A stretch of 8,009 nt of DNA from Terriglobales bacterium (GTDB lineage: Bacteria; Acidobacteriota; Terriglobia; Terriglobales; Gp1-AA117). Location of the stretch: the NCBI GenBank assembly GCA_030150795.1, contig JASLFF010000397.1:1-8009 (forward strand), given 5' to 3'. Made by a program: the position numbers and the translations under genes. Positions within the stretch are counted from its first letter, which is position 1. Each line of letters begins with the position of its first letter. This document shows, piece by piece, positions 1-6,282 of the stretch. The notes below the pieces were generated by a model. That model ran no database searches. It was not told the DNA's origin and worked only from the letters and a program-made list of their open reading frames with translations.

Positions 1-137
1 TGGCCGCATCCCGCGCACTTTGTGCTTCCGGATTGGTGGGTCCTTCGTTCCGCGTGCCGTCTGTCCAGGCGTACTCCGCAAGACCCGCAAAATTTATATT
101 CCGGACGATTCTCCGTCCCGCAGAAGGTACAAAGCAT
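1..137 (-). CDS. N-terminal fragment of a zinc-ribbon protein
   Basis: This gene is cut by the left edge; 45 complete codons are visible, read leftward from an ATG at 137-135. The fragment begins MLCTFCGTENRPEYKFCGSC and carries C3-x2-C6 and C17-x2-C20, the four-cysteine knuckle pair of a zinc ribbon of the type found at the N-terminus of many bacterial regulators and membrane proteins. A third CxxC (C41, C44) begins after a basic linker, so a second ribbon probably follows. An AAAGG Shine-Dalgarno sequence sits at 143-147, 5 nt upstream of the ATG. A stronger AAAGGAG at 151-157 is 13 nt away. The gene is divergent from queG, with 247 nt between the two starts. In this family such ribbons often precede adenylate-cyclase, kinase or FHA domains. 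Nothing of that is visible here, so the full function is unknown. Confidence 0.72.
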   Translation of the reverse strand, partial: MLCTFCGTENRPEYKFCGSCGVRLDRRHAERRTHQSGSTKCAGCG

Positions 138-318
138 GAGGACCTTTAGACTCCTTTGAGCGCATTTGACACACGTCTACCAAAAACAGCAGCTCAGTTA
201 TTAATTAGGATGACGTCTGGCGCGGATAAGCTGCAAGGTGATTTTTTTCTTAGACTCTTAGACGGATAGACGGAAGGCGGGCCTTAGTACTCTCTTTTCT
301 GAGGGATCTGGCCCCTGA

Positions 319-348
319 TTGCTAAGGGTTTGCGACTGATGATATAGC
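319..348 (+). promoter_or_regulatory. Possible sigma-70-like promoter for queG
   Basis: A TTGCTA (319-324) and a TATAGC (343-348) are separated by 18 nt. Each matches the sigma-70 consensus hexamers at 4 of 6 positions. Initiation would fall near 355, giving a leader of about 30 nt before the ATG at 385. The match is modest and could be chance. Otherwise the 138-384 intergenic region shows no coding sequence or clear RNA structure. Confidence 0.22.
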
Positions 349-384
349 CGCGCATCTGTCTTGAGGGATAATCAGAGATTGAAG

Positions 385-1476
385 ATGATATTTGCCGAAG
401 AAATCGCGCAGGCTGCCAAGCAAGCCGCCGCAGAGGCGGGCTTCGATTTGGCAGGAATCGCGCCTATCCGCAAAGAAGATATGCCGGAGCTTGCCGCCTT
501 TATTGAATGGGTGGATGCAGGCCGCGCCGGAGAAATGAAGTATCTTGAATCTCGCACAGAGGCAGGCGAGCTTCGCCGTGCATCTGCCACGAACGCGGCG
601 CCCTGGGCGCGTTCCATGATTGTCTGCGCGCTGAATTACAGCGCTGACAAGCCTTATTCCGTGGAAGCCAATGATCCGGAACGAGGCTGGATCTCACGCT
701 ATGCCTGGGGCACAAAGGATTATCACGACGCGCTGCTGCCGCGGCTGCGACAGGTTGAAGCGGCAATCAAGCAAGTTGTTTCTGCGCAAAACGCTGAAAT
801 CGAAACCCGCAGCTATGTGGATACCGGGCCAATTCTGGAGCGCGTTTACGCCAAATATGCCGGGATCGGATGGATTGGCAAGAACACATGCATCATCCAC
901 CAGAAATTGGGTTCATGGCTGTTTCTGGGGGTAATCCTCACCTCACTCGATCTTCCTGCAGACACCCCAGCCGCCGACCGTTGCGGAAGCTGCACCCGCT
1001 GCATTGACGCATGTCCAACGCATGCCATTGTGTCGCCGGGCAAGCTGGACGCGCGGCTCTGCATCGCTTATCTCACCATTGAAAAACGTGGCAGCATACC
1101 GGAAGAACTAAGGCCGGACATGGGGCATCATATCTTTGGCTGTGACATTTGCCAGGATGTCTGCCCGTGGAACAACAAGTCCGGCAACGCTCCACCGACT
1201 TCCCTGCCGGAATTTCAGCCGAAGGAGCGGCTTTTCCACCCTGACTTGCGCTGGCTTGCACAGATGGATGAAGAAACATACCGTCATGTGTTTCGAGGCT
1301 CGCCCGTGAAGCGGGCAAAATATTCCGGGCTTAAGCGAAATGTGGCGATCGCCATGGGTAACAGCGGCAATAAAGATTTTGTTGCGGATTTACAGAGATT
1401 GGCGGCTGAACCAGATGCTGTAGTCGCAGAGCATGCGGAGTGGGCGCTCAGAAAACTTGCAGACAATTCGCGCTAA
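385..1476 (+). CDS. queG: Epoxyqueuosine reductase QueG
   Basis: QueG reduces epoxyqueuosine to queuosine in the wobble position of GUN-anticodon tRNAs, the last step of queuosine synthesis. It is a cytoplasmic enzyme that uses cobalamin and two [4Fe-4S] clusters. The 363-residue product matches the family's length. The N-terminal DUF1730/cobalamin region contains SYVDTGPILER (about 143-153), whose aspartate D146 corresponds to the family's proposed proton donor, and GWIGKN. The ferredoxin part has CGSCTRCIDACP (C200, C203, C206, C210), a lone C226 and CDICQDVCPW (C253, C256, C260), which is the full eight-cysteine set. The C-terminus (about 310-360) is HEAT-like. An upstream TTG at 361 would add eight residues. 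I prefer the ATG at 385 because an AGAG lies at 374-377 and no Shine-Dalgarno precedes 361, but neither site is strong. The PilZ gene follows after 44 nt and may be co-transcribed. Confidence 0.95.
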   Translation: MIFAEEIAQAAKQAAAEAGFDLAGIAPIRKEDMPELAAFIEWVDAGRAGEMKYLESRTEAGELRRASATNAAPWARSMIVCALNYSADKPYSVEANDPERGWISRYAWGTKDYHDALLPRLRQVEAAIKQVVSAQNAEIETRSYVDTGPILERVYAKYAGIGWIGKNTCIIHQKLGSWLFLGVILTSLDLPADTPAADRCGSCTRCIDACPTHAIVSPGKLDARLCIAYLTIEKRGSIPEELRPDMGHHIFGCDICQDVCPWNNKSGNAPPTSLPEFQPKERLFHPDLRWLAQMDEETYRHVFRGSPVKRAKYSGLKRNVAIAMGNSGNKDFVADLQRLAAEPDAVVAEHAEWALRKLADNSR

Positions 1477-1520
1477 GTAAGTCCCTAAAAAGCAACATTG
1501 TGTTAAGGTTTTCAGGAGCT

Positions 1521-1853
1521 ATGTCTCAGAACAAACAGCATCCATGGACGCTTCCTCGAGCACACACCCGTTATCTTTTGGATTTGCGGATCGTTGTCCG
1601 GGCAAAAGAAACATTTATCGGGCGGACAAAAGACATCGCTGAAGGCGGGTTGGGCGCTACCATTCCCAGCAACATTGACGTTGGAGAAATTGTTGAGCTG
1701 GAATTGCAGCTCCCGGAAATCAATGAACCACTGAAAATTAAGGCTGAAGTCCGCTATCGGCATGGCTTCCAATACGGATTCAAGTATGTTCAGGTCACGC
1801 AGCAGCAGAAAGAAATGATCCGGCGTACCACGCACGACCTGCGTCTGGCGTAA
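1521..1853 (+). CDS. Single-domain PilZ protein (candidate c-di-GMP receptor)
   Basis: The 110-residue product is essentially one PilZ domain, a beta-barrel that in many bacteria binds cyclic di-GMP and changes motility, exopolysaccharide or secretion behaviour. The binding signature can be followed. RAHTR at residues 13-17 fits the N-terminal RxxxR. DIAEGG (38-43) sits where D/N-x-S-x-x-G is expected, with alanine in place of the usual serine. A beta-rich region follows, with EVRYRHGFQYGFKYV as the characteristic late strands. I chose the ATG at 1521 because an AGGAG lies at 1514-1518. The gap to the ATG is only 2 nt, unusually tight. A GTG at 1440, overlapping queG, is open in frame but would add 27 residues unlike any PilZ. 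There is no signal peptide. The partner protein is unknown, and ligand binding is inferred from the motif. Confidence 0.86.
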   Translation: MSQNKQHPWTLPRAHTRYLLDLRIVVRAKETFIGRTKDIAEGGLGATIPSNIDVGEIVELELQLPEINEPLKIKAEVRYRHGFQYGFKYVQVTQQQKEMIRRTTHDLRLA

Positions 1854-1905
1854 TCATCGATTTTATTCAGCGCTACTTGATACCGCACTGCAGCCATTCT
1901 TGTTA

Positions 1906-1922
1906 CTGTGATCAAATCACAG
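1906..1922. promoter_or_regulatory. Perfect 17-bp inverted repeat, operator-like
   Basis: CTGTGAT-CAA-ATCACAG is a perfect 7-bp inverted repeat around a 3-bp centre. It contains TGTGA and TCACA half-sites like those of the Crp/Fnr family, but 5 bp apart instead of the usual 6. It ends 36 nt before the ATG of the YwiC-like gene, a suitable place for transcriptional control. It could also fold as a short RNA hairpin. No T-run follows, so it is not an intrinsic terminator. Confidence 0.42.
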
Positions 1923-1958
1923 CCGAATGTAAACACCCTCTCTGAGAATAGCCTTGCC

Positions 1959-2842
1959 ATGAACGCTCAAGGTAAGATTGCGTTCCAACCAGCAGGAAAA
2001 CTCGTGGTATTACCCAGCACATTCAAGCCTGCAATTCATTTACTGGTTCCCAGAGAACACGGGACCTGGGGACTTTTATTGTTTCCACTCATCAGCGGCG
2101 CGATTGTGGGATACAGCGCGGGTCCAAACGCATCTGTGAAAGCGGCGCTCTGGTTCTTATTGACCACGTTATCAGCGTTCATGATCTATCAACCTTTGGA
2201 AAGCCTCTTGGGATTCTCCCTGATAAAAGCGCGTTCCCGGCATCAGCAGCGCATCGCAATATTATCGGTGATAGCGCTCGCTGTAGTGGCAACAGCCGGC
2301 GTTTTGGAACTCTTTCATTTGCATCGTGCGCTCGTTCTGGGCTTTGGCCTGGCGGCACTGGGATGTTTTTGTGTTCGCCTGCTTCTGGGCAGTTCACGGT
2401 CCATGCGAATACCCAGGCAGCTGATAGGCGCTCTGGGGCTAAGTTCGACAGCGGGAGGAGCTTATTACGTTGCCAGTGGCCGGATCGACGGACAGCAGTG
2501 CTCCTGTGGCTTGCATCGTGGCTTTTTGCCGTAGGCCAAATTGAATATGTACATCTGCGGATTAACACAGCACAAGTCAGGGCATGCCAGCAAAAAATCC
2601 GGATCAGCATCCCCGTATGCTTTCTGCATTTGTTGATGATTGGAGCGTCCCTTACGGCTGCTCTTGTCGATGTTGCACCGCTCCCGCTGACGCTTGCCTT
2701 CGTTCCGTCCGGCATCCGTGTCGGCGTCTGGCTGGCAAGGCCCTGGCGACCGCTGCGCGTCCACATGCTTGGAGTCGCTGAACTGTTTCAGGGACTGCTG
2801 TTCAATGTCCTGCTTGTCGGCGCTTTCCTTATTCGCGGCTAA
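1959..2842 (+). pseudogene. YwiC-like integral membrane protein, interrupted by a frameshift
   Basis: Two overlapping reading frames together give one YwiC-like protein of about 294 residues. This family has several membrane spans and no established function; Bacillus subtilis ywiC lies near fnr and nitrate genes. The first frame carries the family-type motif PREHGTWG (31-38) and hydrophobic spans through YYVASGRIDG, then reaches a spurious stop at 2532-2534. The continuation, TAVLLWLASWLFAVGQIEYV to FNVLLVGAFLIRG, is in the frame one base earlier. The join falls at 2490-2492, and a single missing base after GACGG restores the protein. No slippery heptamer is visible, so a mutation or an assembly error is more likely than programmed frameshifting. 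A GTG at 1908 is open in frame but lies inside the inverted repeat at 1906-1922, so I use the ATG at 1959. Neither start has a clear Shine-Dalgarno. Confidence 0.75.
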
Positions 2843-2879
2843 CGCCTCTTCTTATTCGCAGCTCAAGGCTGCAAGGAGC

Positions 2880-3935
2880 TTATGTGAACTGGCTTCTGAA
2901 GACCGCTTTGATGTGGTCCAGCCGTTTGGATAGCGCTTCGGCTTCTTCTTGCATCCCCAGCTCATTTGCCAGACTGATTGCATCATAAAAGGCATCTTTC
3001 GCATTGCTGTAGCAATGGCGTGCCCCCTGGCCGCTTTCATACATCTGGTCATAATATTTTTCGCCTAGCACTATGAGTTGCCGCAGCCGGTTGCGGTTTA
3101 GCTCCTCGTCACTACGATGTACCGGCATTTCATCAGGCGAGGCCTTTATTGGAAGCACAGTCAACATCGCTCGATTTTCCCTGAGCCGTATTGCGCGAAA
3201 GCCGGGAACTTCCTCCGGCAGCTCAGTTTCAGGAAGCATGACAACATCGGAATACAGAGGAGGCCGCAGAAGAGACTTCCAGGTTTCGTCTTGCAGCCAC
3301 GGATCAGCCACAGGAAATGCGCAGTACCGCGCGCCAATCGCCTGAGACAGGTTCATCAACACACGCGCCAATCCCATGGCCCACTCGGTAGCGCCGGCCT
3401 GCTCGGCATAGGCAGCGTCCCGCTCATGAAGAAAAACCACGGGATCGCCGCGCCCCCGCAGCCGCAACTCCAGGTGGAAACGCTGCTGTCCGGAAAATGC
3501 GACGACGCATCCATCCCATGCAGGAGCTGAACTCACCACCAAAGCGCCAGTGGGATCGGTCATTTTCTCGCCCCACTTCCACCAGCGGTCGTCACGATCA
3601 TAAGACAGGCGCGCGACATTCAAACCGTCACGCATCAGGAAGCCGCTATCCAGCAAAGAGTTGATGGCAAGTTTCACCAGCTTCTCACGCGGTTTTTGAA
3701 CCGCCCAGAAAACAGCGGTGCGGAAAAGCAAGGATTGCTCAATGACCAGTTCGACGTCGTCAAACGGCAGGCTAACGGTCACCGGCCGTCCGTTGCGATA
3801 AAAGCAGGCTTCGACAATGGGCGGCTCGCCTTCGGTCGGCGGCGAAATGGTGGTCACTCTGCCTTCCTTGTGCTGGGGCAGGGCTCTTTCAGGCAGCTCA
3901 CGCAAAAGGCGTACAGTTTCTCCGGGATAGAACAA
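2880..3935 (-). CDS. Conserved-looking hypothetical protein, 351 aa, TTG start
   Basis: I do not recognise this protein. It has no signal peptide or membrane span and is therefore probably cytoplasmic. Residues 1-65 (MFYPGETVRLLRELPER onward) look like a small beta-barrel of SH3/KOW type, with short strands, a PGE turn and basic residues. The middle (about 70-270) is mixed alpha/beta with several tryptophans, including DRWWKWGEK and AWDGCVVAFSG. The last 65 residues are helical and TPR-like (EKYYDQMYE to RLDHIKAVF). The start is a TTG at 3935-3933. It is well supported by AAGAGGA at 3941-3947 with 5 nt spacing, and no better in-frame ATG was seen. The gene converges with the broken YwiC-like gene (37 nt between stops) and is divergent from the cysteine-rich protein at 4041. 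Coding evidence comes from length and protein-like composition; the function is unknown. Confidence 0.8.
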   Translation of the reverse strand: MFYPGETVRLLRELPERALPQHKEGRVTTISPPTEGEPPIVEACFYRNGRPVTVSLPFDDVELVIEQSLLFRTAVFWAVQKPREKLVKLAINSLLDSGFLMRDGLNVARLSYDRDDRWWKWGEKMTDPTGALVVSSAPAWDGCVVAFSGQQRFHLELRLRGRGDPVVFLHERDAAYAEQAGATEWAMGLARVLMNLSQAIGARYCAFPVADPWLQDETWKSLLRPPLYSDVVMLPETELPEEVPGFRAIRLRENRAMLTVLPIKASPDEMPVHRSDEELNRNRLRQLIVLGEKYYDQMYESGQGARHCYSNAKDAFYDAISLANELGMQEEAEALSKRLDHIKAVFRSQFT

Positions 3936-3955
3936 GTTTGTCCTCTTGGCAGCAG

Positions 3956-3983
3956 ATTAAATGGAGGAGGATTCCGGGAGCAA
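3956..3983 (-). promoter_or_regulatory. Possible promoter for the 351-aa protein gene
   Basis: Read on the minus strand, TTGCTC (3983-3978) and TTTAAT (3961-3956) are separated by 16 nt. The -10 hexamer matches consensus at 5 of 6 positions, the -35 at 3 of 6. Transcription would begin close to 3949, leaving a short leader that still includes the AAGAGGA site. It lies in the 105-nt divergent gap shared with the gene at 4041. Confidence 0.25.
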
Positions 3984-4040
3984 TCGATTTCTGGTAGAGT
4001 GCTCACGCATCGCACAAGTTTGCAGAGAGGGAGTGCTGCA

Positions 4041-4475
4041 ATGCCAAACGGCGGCCCGGACAATTGCGGAACCTGCGGGTTTAATCGCCGCAATCGCGGC
4101 ATTTGGCGAAATCCTGAACCAGATGAGACACAAACCTCATTCTGCGAGATTCGTGGCGCTGCCATGCTGGCTGACCACTGGACCTACTGCCAGAACTGGC
4201 ACACGCGTACCCGCAGTCCCATTGGCCCGATCTATTCTTCCGGCGCTTATGAGGGCGGATATCGACGGATTCCCTGGCACGGGCTTATTGCGCCGGAGTT
4301 CGTCCAAACGGGCACGTGCAGCGAGTGTGGGGCATCCATCGACGATGGGATCTCCATTCCCGCCGTGGAGAGCGCGCCTATCGCCTTCTGCTGCAACCTA
4401 CACTACCTACAATGGTGGCAGCGGCAACATCCGAATGACGACGCGCCTATGAGCGCCGACATCTGGGAGCACTAA
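4041..4475 (+). CDS. Small cysteine-rich protein with two probable zinc sites
   Basis: The 144-residue protein is not one I can name. It divides into two metal-site-like halves. The first has C9-x2-C12, C35 and C50, with H54 nearby. The second has C93-x2-C96 followed by C117-C118 and H121 (FCCNLHYLQWW). Each half thus offers a CxxC knuckle plus a later cysteine and histidine, which suggests two structural zinc ions. The linker (about 55-92) is rich in Gly, Tyr and Pro. There is no signal peptide or membrane span, so it is probably cytoplasmic. The ATG at 4041 has GAGGGAG at 4027-4033 with 7 nt spacing. The frame is open further upstream, but that part looks non-coding and overlaps the divergent gene. 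A role in nucleic-acid or protein binding is only a guess from the zinc sites. Confidence 0.78.
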   Translation: MPNGGPDNCGTCGFNRRNRGIWRNPEPDETQTSFCEIRGAAMLADHWTYCQNWHTRTRSPIGPIYSSGAYEGGYRRIPWHGLIAPEFVQTGTCSECGASIDDGISIPAVESAPIAFCCNLHYLQWWQRQHPNDDAPMSADIWEH

Positions 4476-4545
4476 GATTTCGGCATCGCAGGGAATCTCG
4501 GCGCTTGTTTGCGGACCAGCGTGAATCGGCGTTAGATTGTTTCCC

Positions 4546-5145
4546 ATGAGAAAACTCATTGCCGCTGTTTTTACGCTTTGTTTTGGCCTGGGTTCTTTGT
4601 GCGCAAGCGCCCAAAATCCCGCAGCCCAGCCTTCACCCGCCTCACCAAAACCCTCTGCGCCCAATGCAATCGCACCCAGTACAACTGCGCCCATGGCAAC
4701 TGCGCGACCGGGCGACGTGGATTCCATCGATCACATTGTTGCCGCGGTGTATGACGTGATTTCCGGTCCCGCAGGACCGCGTGATTGGGATCGCTTCCGC
4801 ACCTTTTTTTATTCCGGGGCGCGCCTGATCCCAAGCCGTCGCGACGATAAAGGAGTTATAACGGCGCGGGTTTATTCGCCGGACGAATACGTCACCCGAG
4901 CACAGGGTGTCTTTTCCAAAGAGGGTTTTTATGAGAATTCACCGGCAAACCGCGTAGAGGAATGGGACCACTTTGCGCATGTGTGGAGCACATACGAATC
5001 GCGCCATGCCAAGGGTGAAAAGCCTTTTGCGCGCGGCATCAACAGCTTTCAACTTTTCAACGATGGGAGCCGGTGGTGGATCCTCACCATTTATTGGGAA
5101 ACTGAAGATCCATCACACCCGTTGCCGGAAAAGTATCTGAAGTAG
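4546..5145 (+). CDS. Secreted NTF2/SnoaL-like hypothetical protein
   Basis: The 199-residue product starts with a Sec signal peptide (MRKLIAAVFTLCFGLG...), with probable cleavage after ASA at residue 22. C19 is not in a lipobox, so lipoprotein processing is unlikely. Residues 23-56 form a Pro/Ala/Ser/Thr-rich linker. From about 57 the sequence (DVDSIDHIVAAVYDVISG, then RDWDRFRTFFYSGARLIP, later WDHFAHVWSTYESR and GINSFQLFNDGSRWWILTIY) follows the helix-then-curved-sheet pattern of the NTF2/SnoaL-like cone fold, with a VWSTYE strand and a W-rich final strand. Catalysis cannot be inferred. The start is the ATG at 4546; an upstream TTG at 4537 would only add three residues ahead of the signal peptide. 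No good Shine-Dalgarno is visible. The gene converges with the beta-propeller gene, with 22 nt between stop codons. Confidence 0.82.
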   Translation: MRKLIAAVFTLCFGLGSLCASAQNPAAQPSPASPKPSAPNAIAPSTTAPMATARPGDVDSIDHIVAAVYDVISGPAGPRDWDRFRTFFYSGARLIPSRRDDKGVITARVYSPDEYVTRAQGVFSKEGFYENSPANRVEEWDHFAHVWSTYESRHAKGEKPFARGINSFQLFNDGSRWWILTIYWETEDPSHPLPEKYLK

Positions 5146-5148
5146 ACG

Positions 5149-5169
5149 AGTCTTTTGTTTTTGAAGACT
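5149..5169. terminator. Weak hairpin between convergent genes
   Basis: AGTCTT (5149-5154) and AAGACT (5164-5169) form a 6-bp stem around a T-rich 9-nt loop, between the stop codons of two convergent genes. The stem is short and AT-rich, and overlaps the last bases of the minus-strand gene. A loose ATTTCTT follows on the plus strand. It may help end transcription in both directions, but it is not a classic intrinsic terminator. Confidence 0.22.
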
Positions 5170-6199
5170 ATTTCTTGCCCACCACCAGCAGGGTAAACGT
5201 TCCCGGCTTCATATTGCGCCGTGGACGCTCGCCTTCTTTTGCCGGAGGCGCTTCCTCTATCTCCGCGGTGACCAGGTAAACGTCGTGGTTTGTGGTGTCC
5301 AGCGCCATGGTGCGCGCAAATTTCTGGGTGGGAGCATTCTCAAGCACGCTAAACTCGCCTGGTGAATCTTCGTGGACAACCGTCAGGTTGCCGTCCCGTC
5401 CATTGGAACTGAAAGCGAGTTGCTGATCGGCGTCAAAAGCGTTTGCATCCACGCCTTCACCAATGGCCGGCGTGGCAATCACCTTGCCGCTATCGGCGTC
5501 CACTACAGCCATCATCTTGTTGCTGCATCCGGAAAACAGCCTTCGGTGTTTCTGGTCCATAGCCAGCCCGCTTGGTTCTTCGCAAGGCGCCAGCGGCCAG
5601 CTTTTTACTACAGCAGCTTTTTTTGCGTCGATGCTGGTGATCTCACTCTTGTCTTCAATATTTACAAAAACTCCGCCTTTACCGTCAGCAACGCCAAATT
5701 CCGGCTTGCCGTCGAGGGGGATATTGCCGACTATCTTGTTATTTGTGGCATCGATTACCGTGGCATTTTTGCTGCGTCCGTTAAAGGTAAAGACCCGCTT
5801 GGAAGATGGATCATAGAGAATAGCGTCAGGATTTTCGCCCTCTATCTTGATCTTGTCCGTCTGCTTCAATGTTTTCAGGTCGAAAACAGTCACGCTGTTT
5901 TCGCGTCCATTGCTGGTGAAACCCTTGCCTAAATCCTGCGCCAGGGCGATCCCGTGGACTCCGGCCGTATCAGGAATGTCTCCCACCACGGAACCCTTAT
6001 AAGGGTCTACAACCATGACATGTGTGGCGCGGGAAATGAAGAGACGCTTTCCTGCCGCATCAAAAGTTAAATAGTCCCAGCCGCCATCGCCGCCTAGAAC
6101 GTATTTCTGTTTGACTTGATACTGTGTTGGCGCAAAAGCCTTCATTGAGCCTGCGCACAGACATGCCGCCACGAATAAGATCACTAGTTGTTTCCGCAT
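5168..6199 (-). CDS. Exported YncE/YVTN-type beta-propeller protein
   Basis: The 343-residue protein has a Sec signal peptide (MRKQLVILFVAACLCAG..., cleavage near AFA at 23). The mature part is made of about seven short repeats in which a strand ending VxVxD or VxxIDA alternates with a turn and a (K)RLFxS or RVFTFNG strand: RLFISRATHVMVVDP, NSVTVFDLKT, RVFTFNGRSKNATVIDA, GVFVNIEDKSEITSIDA, RLFSGCSNKMMAVVDA, LAFSSNGRDGNLTVV, DVYLVTA. This is the YncE/YVTN beta-propeller pattern. Such propellers act outside the cytoplasm, usually as binding scaffolds; no catalytic residues stand out. C206 and C225 could form a disulfide. The C-terminal repeat holds a charged Pro-rich loop (about 315-330). The ATG at 6199 has GAGGTGA at 6203-6209, and a promoter lies just upstream. 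The ligand is unknown. Confidence 0.9.
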   Translation of the reverse strand: MRKQLVILFVAACLCAGSMKAFAPTQYQVKQKYVLGGDGGWDYLTFDAAGKRLFISRATHVMVVDPYKGSVVGDIPDTAGVHGIALAQDLGKGFTSNGRENSVTVFDLKTLKQTDKIKIEGENPDAILYDPSSKRVFTFNGRSKNATVIDATNNKIVGNIPLDGKPEFGVADGKGGVFVNIEDKSEITSIDAKKAAVVKSWPLAPCEEPSGLAMDQKHRRLFSGCSNKMMAVVDADSGKVIATPAIGEGVDANAFDADQQLAFSSNGRDGNLTVVHEDSPGEFSVLENAPTQKFARTMALDTTNHDVYLVTAEIEEAPPAKEGERPRRNMKPGTFTLLVVGKK

Positions 6200-6224
6200 T
6201 CTTCACCTCGTTTTGTCGTTGATC

Positions 6225-6253
6225 ATTCTAATAGGAACACACAAAACTGTCTT
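6225..6253 (-). promoter_or_regulatory. Sigma-70-like promoter of the beta-propeller gene
   Basis: On the minus strand, AAGACA (6253-6248, 4 of 6 to consensus) and TAGAAT (6230-6225, 5 of 6) are separated by exactly 17 nt. Initiation would be near 6218, giving a leader of about 19 nt that contains the GAGGTGA ribosome-binding site. This is the best promoter match seen in the window. Confidence 0.45.
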
Positions 6254-6256
6254 GTG
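6240..6256. promoter_or_regulatory. Near-palindrome overlapping the -35 element
   Basis: CACAAAAC-T-GTCTTGTG has 8-bp arms around a single central base, with one mismatched pair. It covers the proposed -35 hexamer of the beta-propeller promoter, where a repressor would block RNA polymerase. The regulator is unknown, and the motif could be fortuitous. Confidence 0.35.
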
Positions 6257-6282
6257 ATTCGGATTTCATCCAACGGACTTAC

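Noticed and set aside
166..200. A perfect TTGACA at 166-171 as a -35 element
   Set aside because: No -10-like hexamer lies 16-18 nt downstream; the nearest AT-rich stretch (TATTAAT at 199) is 27 nt away.
2484..2500. Programmed -1 frameshifting in the membrane-protein gene
   Set aside because: No X-XXY-YYZ slippery heptamer and no obvious downstream stimulatory structure are present, so a mutation or sequencing error is simpler.
2179..2766. A 195-residue minus-strand open frame across the membrane-protein gene
   Set aside because: Its product is low in hydrophobic order and rich in Arg/Ser/Pro, typical of an antisense shadow. The plus strand gives a coherent YwiC-like protein across the same stretch once one base is restored.
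2856..2876. GCAGC/GCTGC or AGCTC/GAGCT hairpin as a terminator between convergent genes
   Set aside because: The stems are only 5 bp, compete with each other, and no T-run follows on either strand.
3696..4040. Upstream in-frame extension of the cysteine-rich protein
   Set aside because: It overlaps the start of a well-supported minus-strand gene, has non-protein-like composition, and the ATG at 4041 has its own good ribosome-binding site.
3961..4452. Plus-strand open frame starting at the ATG in AAATGGAGGAGG
   Set aside because: The strong GGAGGAGG is not followed by a start codon at a usable distance, and the frame is a shifted reading of the cysteine-rich gene.
4407..4727. Minus-strand Gly/Ala-rich open frame
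   Set aside because: It is antisense to the Pro/Ala linker of the secreted protein; the repetitive composition is a by-product of those codons.
5372..5932. A 186-residue plus-strand open frame within the beta-propeller gene
   Set aside because: It is antisense to a strongly supported propeller with clear repeats, signal peptide, ribosome-binding site and promoter.
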